Shown here in pieces: positions 62,022-64,000 of a stretch of DNA of 64,000 bases. The stretch lies in assembly GCA_015061945.1 (NCBI GenBank), contig SUVP01000004.1, positions 1-64,000 on the forward strand, written 5' to 3'. The translations under genes were made by a program, and so were the position numbers. A model generated the notes under the pieces. That model searched no databases. It worked only from the letters and a program-made list of their open reading frames with translations, and was not told the DNA's origin. The DNA comes from Opitutales bacterium. GTDB taxonomy: Bacteria; Verrucomicrobiota; Verrucomicrobiia; Opitutales; Intestinicryptomonadaceae. The first letter of the stretch is position 1. The number at the start of each line of letters is the position of its first letter.

Positions 62022-63533
62022 TTATTTTGTCTCATCTGAAGGAGATTGATTTCTTTCAAGATTAGCCGATTCGTACATCGACGGCTTTATATCTTGGTTT
62101 TCAACTGCTTCTTTGTTGAGTTCCCAACCACCACCGATTGCAGTGATAAAATCTACACATGCACGGAATCTATCGCCACGCAAATTGATTTGTTCACGTT
62201 CGTTCAAGAGAGCATTTCTCGAAGCATCGCTAACTGAGAAGTAGTCGACAAAACCTAAATCGTATTGTTTACGTGTAAGTTCAAAAACTTTGTTTGACGC
62301 CTTTGTGACATCCATTCTCTTTGCGTATTCAATTTTCAAATTATTGATTTGCGACATTGCATTTTCAACTTCGCCGATTGCTGTAAGAACTGTTGCCTTG
62401 TAGTTTTCAAGCGTTTCTTTGTGCTTTGCAAGTGCAACTTGCTTTTGTGCATAGATTCTACCAGCTTGGAAAATCGGGATATAAATTTGTGGACTTATGC
62501 CCCATGCAAAACTGCTCGAGTTGAGAAGTTTGTCGACTTTATTTGCTTGCAAGTCGGTATTAGCCGATATCGAGACTGTTGGGAAGTACCCTGCGTGAGC
62601 CGCACCTATGCGAGCATTTGCTGCATAAACTGCACGTTCTGCAGCCGCAATATCAGGACGACGTTCGAGCAACTGCGACGGAATTGCCTGTGGGAGTTTT
62701 GGCAAAATTTCGCCCAACGGAGCATCTGTCAATTCGAGCTTTGATGGTGTTGTTCCGATGAGAATTGCGATGTTGTTGCGAGCAATCGCCATTGCTCTGC
62801 GAACTGCTGCGAGCTGTGCACCAGCTTCAGCTTCCTGTTGAATTGCACGTTGCAAGTCCAAATCGCTGGCAAAATCGAGCTTTACACGGTTTGCGATAAG
62901 CTCGGTTTGTTCTTTACGAACAGCCAATGTTCTTTCGAGCAATTCTATTTCAGAACAATGTTGTCTAATTGTAAAGTATTGCTTTGCTACTTGCGATTGC
63001 ATCGAAAGCATCAACGAGTTGTATGCGTCGAACGCTGCTTCAGCGTCGGCTACATCAGCGTTGATGATACTGCGAACGCGACCAAATAAGTCTAAATCCC
63101 AAGTCATACCCAAGCCGACTGTCCAGCGATCAACTTGTTTGTATGCTGTTTCGATATTTTGCGAATTGCCTGTGCGTGCGAACGAGCCACGTCCATTTGC
63201 TTGTGGATAGAATGCCGACGCATCAATGCGAGCATTTTGGCGTGCCTGTTCTACTCTAAAGAATGCAGCCGAAAGAGTCGGACTATTTTTTCTGCACTGT
63301 TCCAAAAGCGAATCGAGTGTTGGATCTGAAAAGATTTTCCACCAATCGCCTTTTGGCAATGATTCTGCTGGTGCGGCTTCTTTCCACATTCCTTCGTCTC
63401 TAAAGAAATGTTTTTCGCTCAAATCTTCTTTTGCAATTTCAGCAGTTGGTGCAACGTAATCTGGACCAACCATACAACCGCCAAGAGCAAATGCAGTTGC
63501 CACCATAAATAGATTTTTGATAATATTTTTCAT
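62022..63533 (-). CDS. RND efflux outer-membrane factor (NodT/OprM type)
   Basis: A 503-residue lipoprotein (FALGGC lipobox, then MVGPDYVAP, the typical OprM-type start). The body shows the duplicated TolC arrangement: a DPTLDSLLEQCRKNSPTLSA segment with long helices, and a second half with RRPDIAAAERAVYAANARIG and GYFPTVSISA. It forms the trimeric outer-membrane channel of a tripartite pump. It starts one base after the stop of the RND permease gene upstream. The membrane-fusion protein gene is expected further upstream, outside the window. Confidence 0.95.
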   Translation of the reverse strand: MKNIIKNLFMVATAFALGGCMVGPDYVAPTAEIAKEDLSEKHFFRDEGMWKEAAPAESLPKGDWWKIFSDPTLDSLLEQCRKNSPTLSAAFFRVEQARQNARIDASAFYPQANGRGSFARTGNSQNIETAYKQVDRWTVGLGMTWDLDLFGRVRSIINADVADAEAAFDAYNSLMLSMQSQVAKQYFTIRQHCSEIELLERTLAVRKEQTELIANRVKLDFASDLDLQRAIQQEAEAGAQLAAVRRAMAIARNNIAILIGTTPSKLELTDAPLGEILPKLPQAIPSQLLERRPDIAAAERAVYAANARIGAAHAGYFPTVSISANTDLQANKVDKLLNSSSFAWGISPQIYIPIFQAGRIYAQKQVALAKHKETLENYKATVLTAIGEVENAMSQINNLKIEYAKRMDVTKASNKVFELTRKQYDLGFVDYFSVSDASRNALLNEREQINLRGDRFRACVDFITAIGGGWELNKEAVENQDIKPSMYESANLERNQSPSDETK

Positions 63534-63534
63534 T

Positions 63535-64000
63535 TTAAGCCTTCTTATTTGAATATCCCTTACGAATTACATAGAAGAAAACAGGGGTAAAAATCAAGCC
63601 GAATATTGTTACACCCAACATTCCGAAGAATACCGATGTACCCAACGCTTGTCTCAATTCCGATCCAGAACCTTCTGCAAATGCCAACGGAACTACACCC
63701 AAGATGAACGCAAATGAGGTCATCAAAATTGGTCGTAGACGATTTCTCGATGCCATACTTACTGCGTGGATAACATCTTCGCCCTTATCTTGACGCTGTT
63801 TTGCAAACTCTACAATCAAGATAGCATTCTTACATGCCAAGCCGATGAGAACAACAAAACCGATTTGCGTCATAATATTGTTGTCCATTCCACGAAGCAT
63901 AACACCACCGATTGCAAATACGAGTACGAGCGGAACAACCAAAATTACGGATAATGGGAGTGTCCAACTTTCGTACAATGCCGAGAGAAGTAAGAACACA
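63535..64000 (-). CDS. RND efflux permease, C-terminal part (runs off the window)
   Basis: The last 155 or so codons of an AcrB/MexB-type inner-membrane permease; the frame is open to the window edge. Visible are LSVILVVPLVLVFAIGGVML, GFVVLIGLACKNAILIVEFA, SRNRLRPILMTSFAFILG and the terminal helix GVTIFGLIFTPVFFYVIR, i.e. the last transmembrane helices including the region that follows the second periplasmic loop. It pumps drugs, bile-type detergents or metabolites with the protein encoded next. Full-length relatives have about 1,040 residues. Confidence 0.95.
   Translation of the reverse strand, partial: VFLLLSALYESWTLPLSVILVVPLVLVFAIGGVMLRGMDNNIMTQIGFVVLIGLACKNAILIVEFAKQRQDKGEDVIHAVSMASRNRLRPILMTSFAFILGVVPLAFAEGSGSELRQALGTSVFFGMLGVTIFGLIFTPVFFYVIRKGYSNKKA

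Overview
The window reads like an AT-rich, Gram-negative, glycan-degrading bacterium, most likely a Verrucomicrobiota member of the Opitutales/Puniceicoccales type. This is inference. It rests on two secreted proteins with PEP-CTERM-like tails, many secreted hydrolases of families common in Verrucomicrobiota and related phyla (DUF4838, DUF4091, DUF5107, GH51, parallel beta-helix), lipoprotein signals, an RND efflux system, and start codons that mostly lack a clear Shine-Dalgarno sequence. No rRNA, CRISPR array or complete mobile element is visible.

Layout. 1-1107: the 5' part of dnaE, leftward. 1351-5635: mutA-mutB, both subunits of B12-dependent methylmalonyl-CoA mutase, closed by a strong terminator. 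5774-9459: a PEP-CTERM-like surface protein converging on a secreted TIM-barrel hydrolase-like protein. 9517-13979: a tightly overlapped acyl carrier protein / AMP-ligase / SDR cassette and a DUF4838 protein, all leftward. 14168-37206: a large surface-polysaccharide locus built from two operons that meet tail to tail at 29838-29841. The rightward operon holds ManC-type GDP-mannose synthesis, a Wzx-type flippase, a broken SDR, a MenD-like thiamine-diphosphate enzyme, three glycosyltransferases, a pyruvyl transferase, a small TPR-like membrane protein, two polymerase/ligase candidates, and an MBOAT plus SGNH-like O-acylation pair. The leftward operon holds WecC, WecB (UDP-ManNAcA synthesis), a fused dehydrogenase-oxidoreductase, a heparinase II/III-like protein and a WbuB-like glycosyltransferase.

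37611-56412 is a glycan-degradation region: GH51 arabinofuranosidase, nucleoside-hydrolase-like protein, DUF5107-TPR protein, a co-directional set of DUF4091, beta-helix, GH42-like and AraC genes, a second PEP-CTERM-like protein and an exported sugar-isomerase-like lipoprotein. Five of these genes carry the same 13-base element, TTTTGYTATTGAC, upstream of their starts, and two of them share about 82 bp of leader. This is the best candidate in the window for an undescribed co-regulated system; no SusC/SusD pair or sugar transporter is present here.

56440-57800 is a scarred stretch: a transposase tail with a possible inverted-repeat end, palindrome-rich DNA, and a tRNA-Asp gene whose 3' end and terminator are duplicated 378 bp away with a tandem repeat between the copies. 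58000-64000 holds an IclR regulator, an exported beta-helix protein operon with two tandem endonuclease/exonuclease/phosphatase-family paralogues, and the end of an RND efflux operon.
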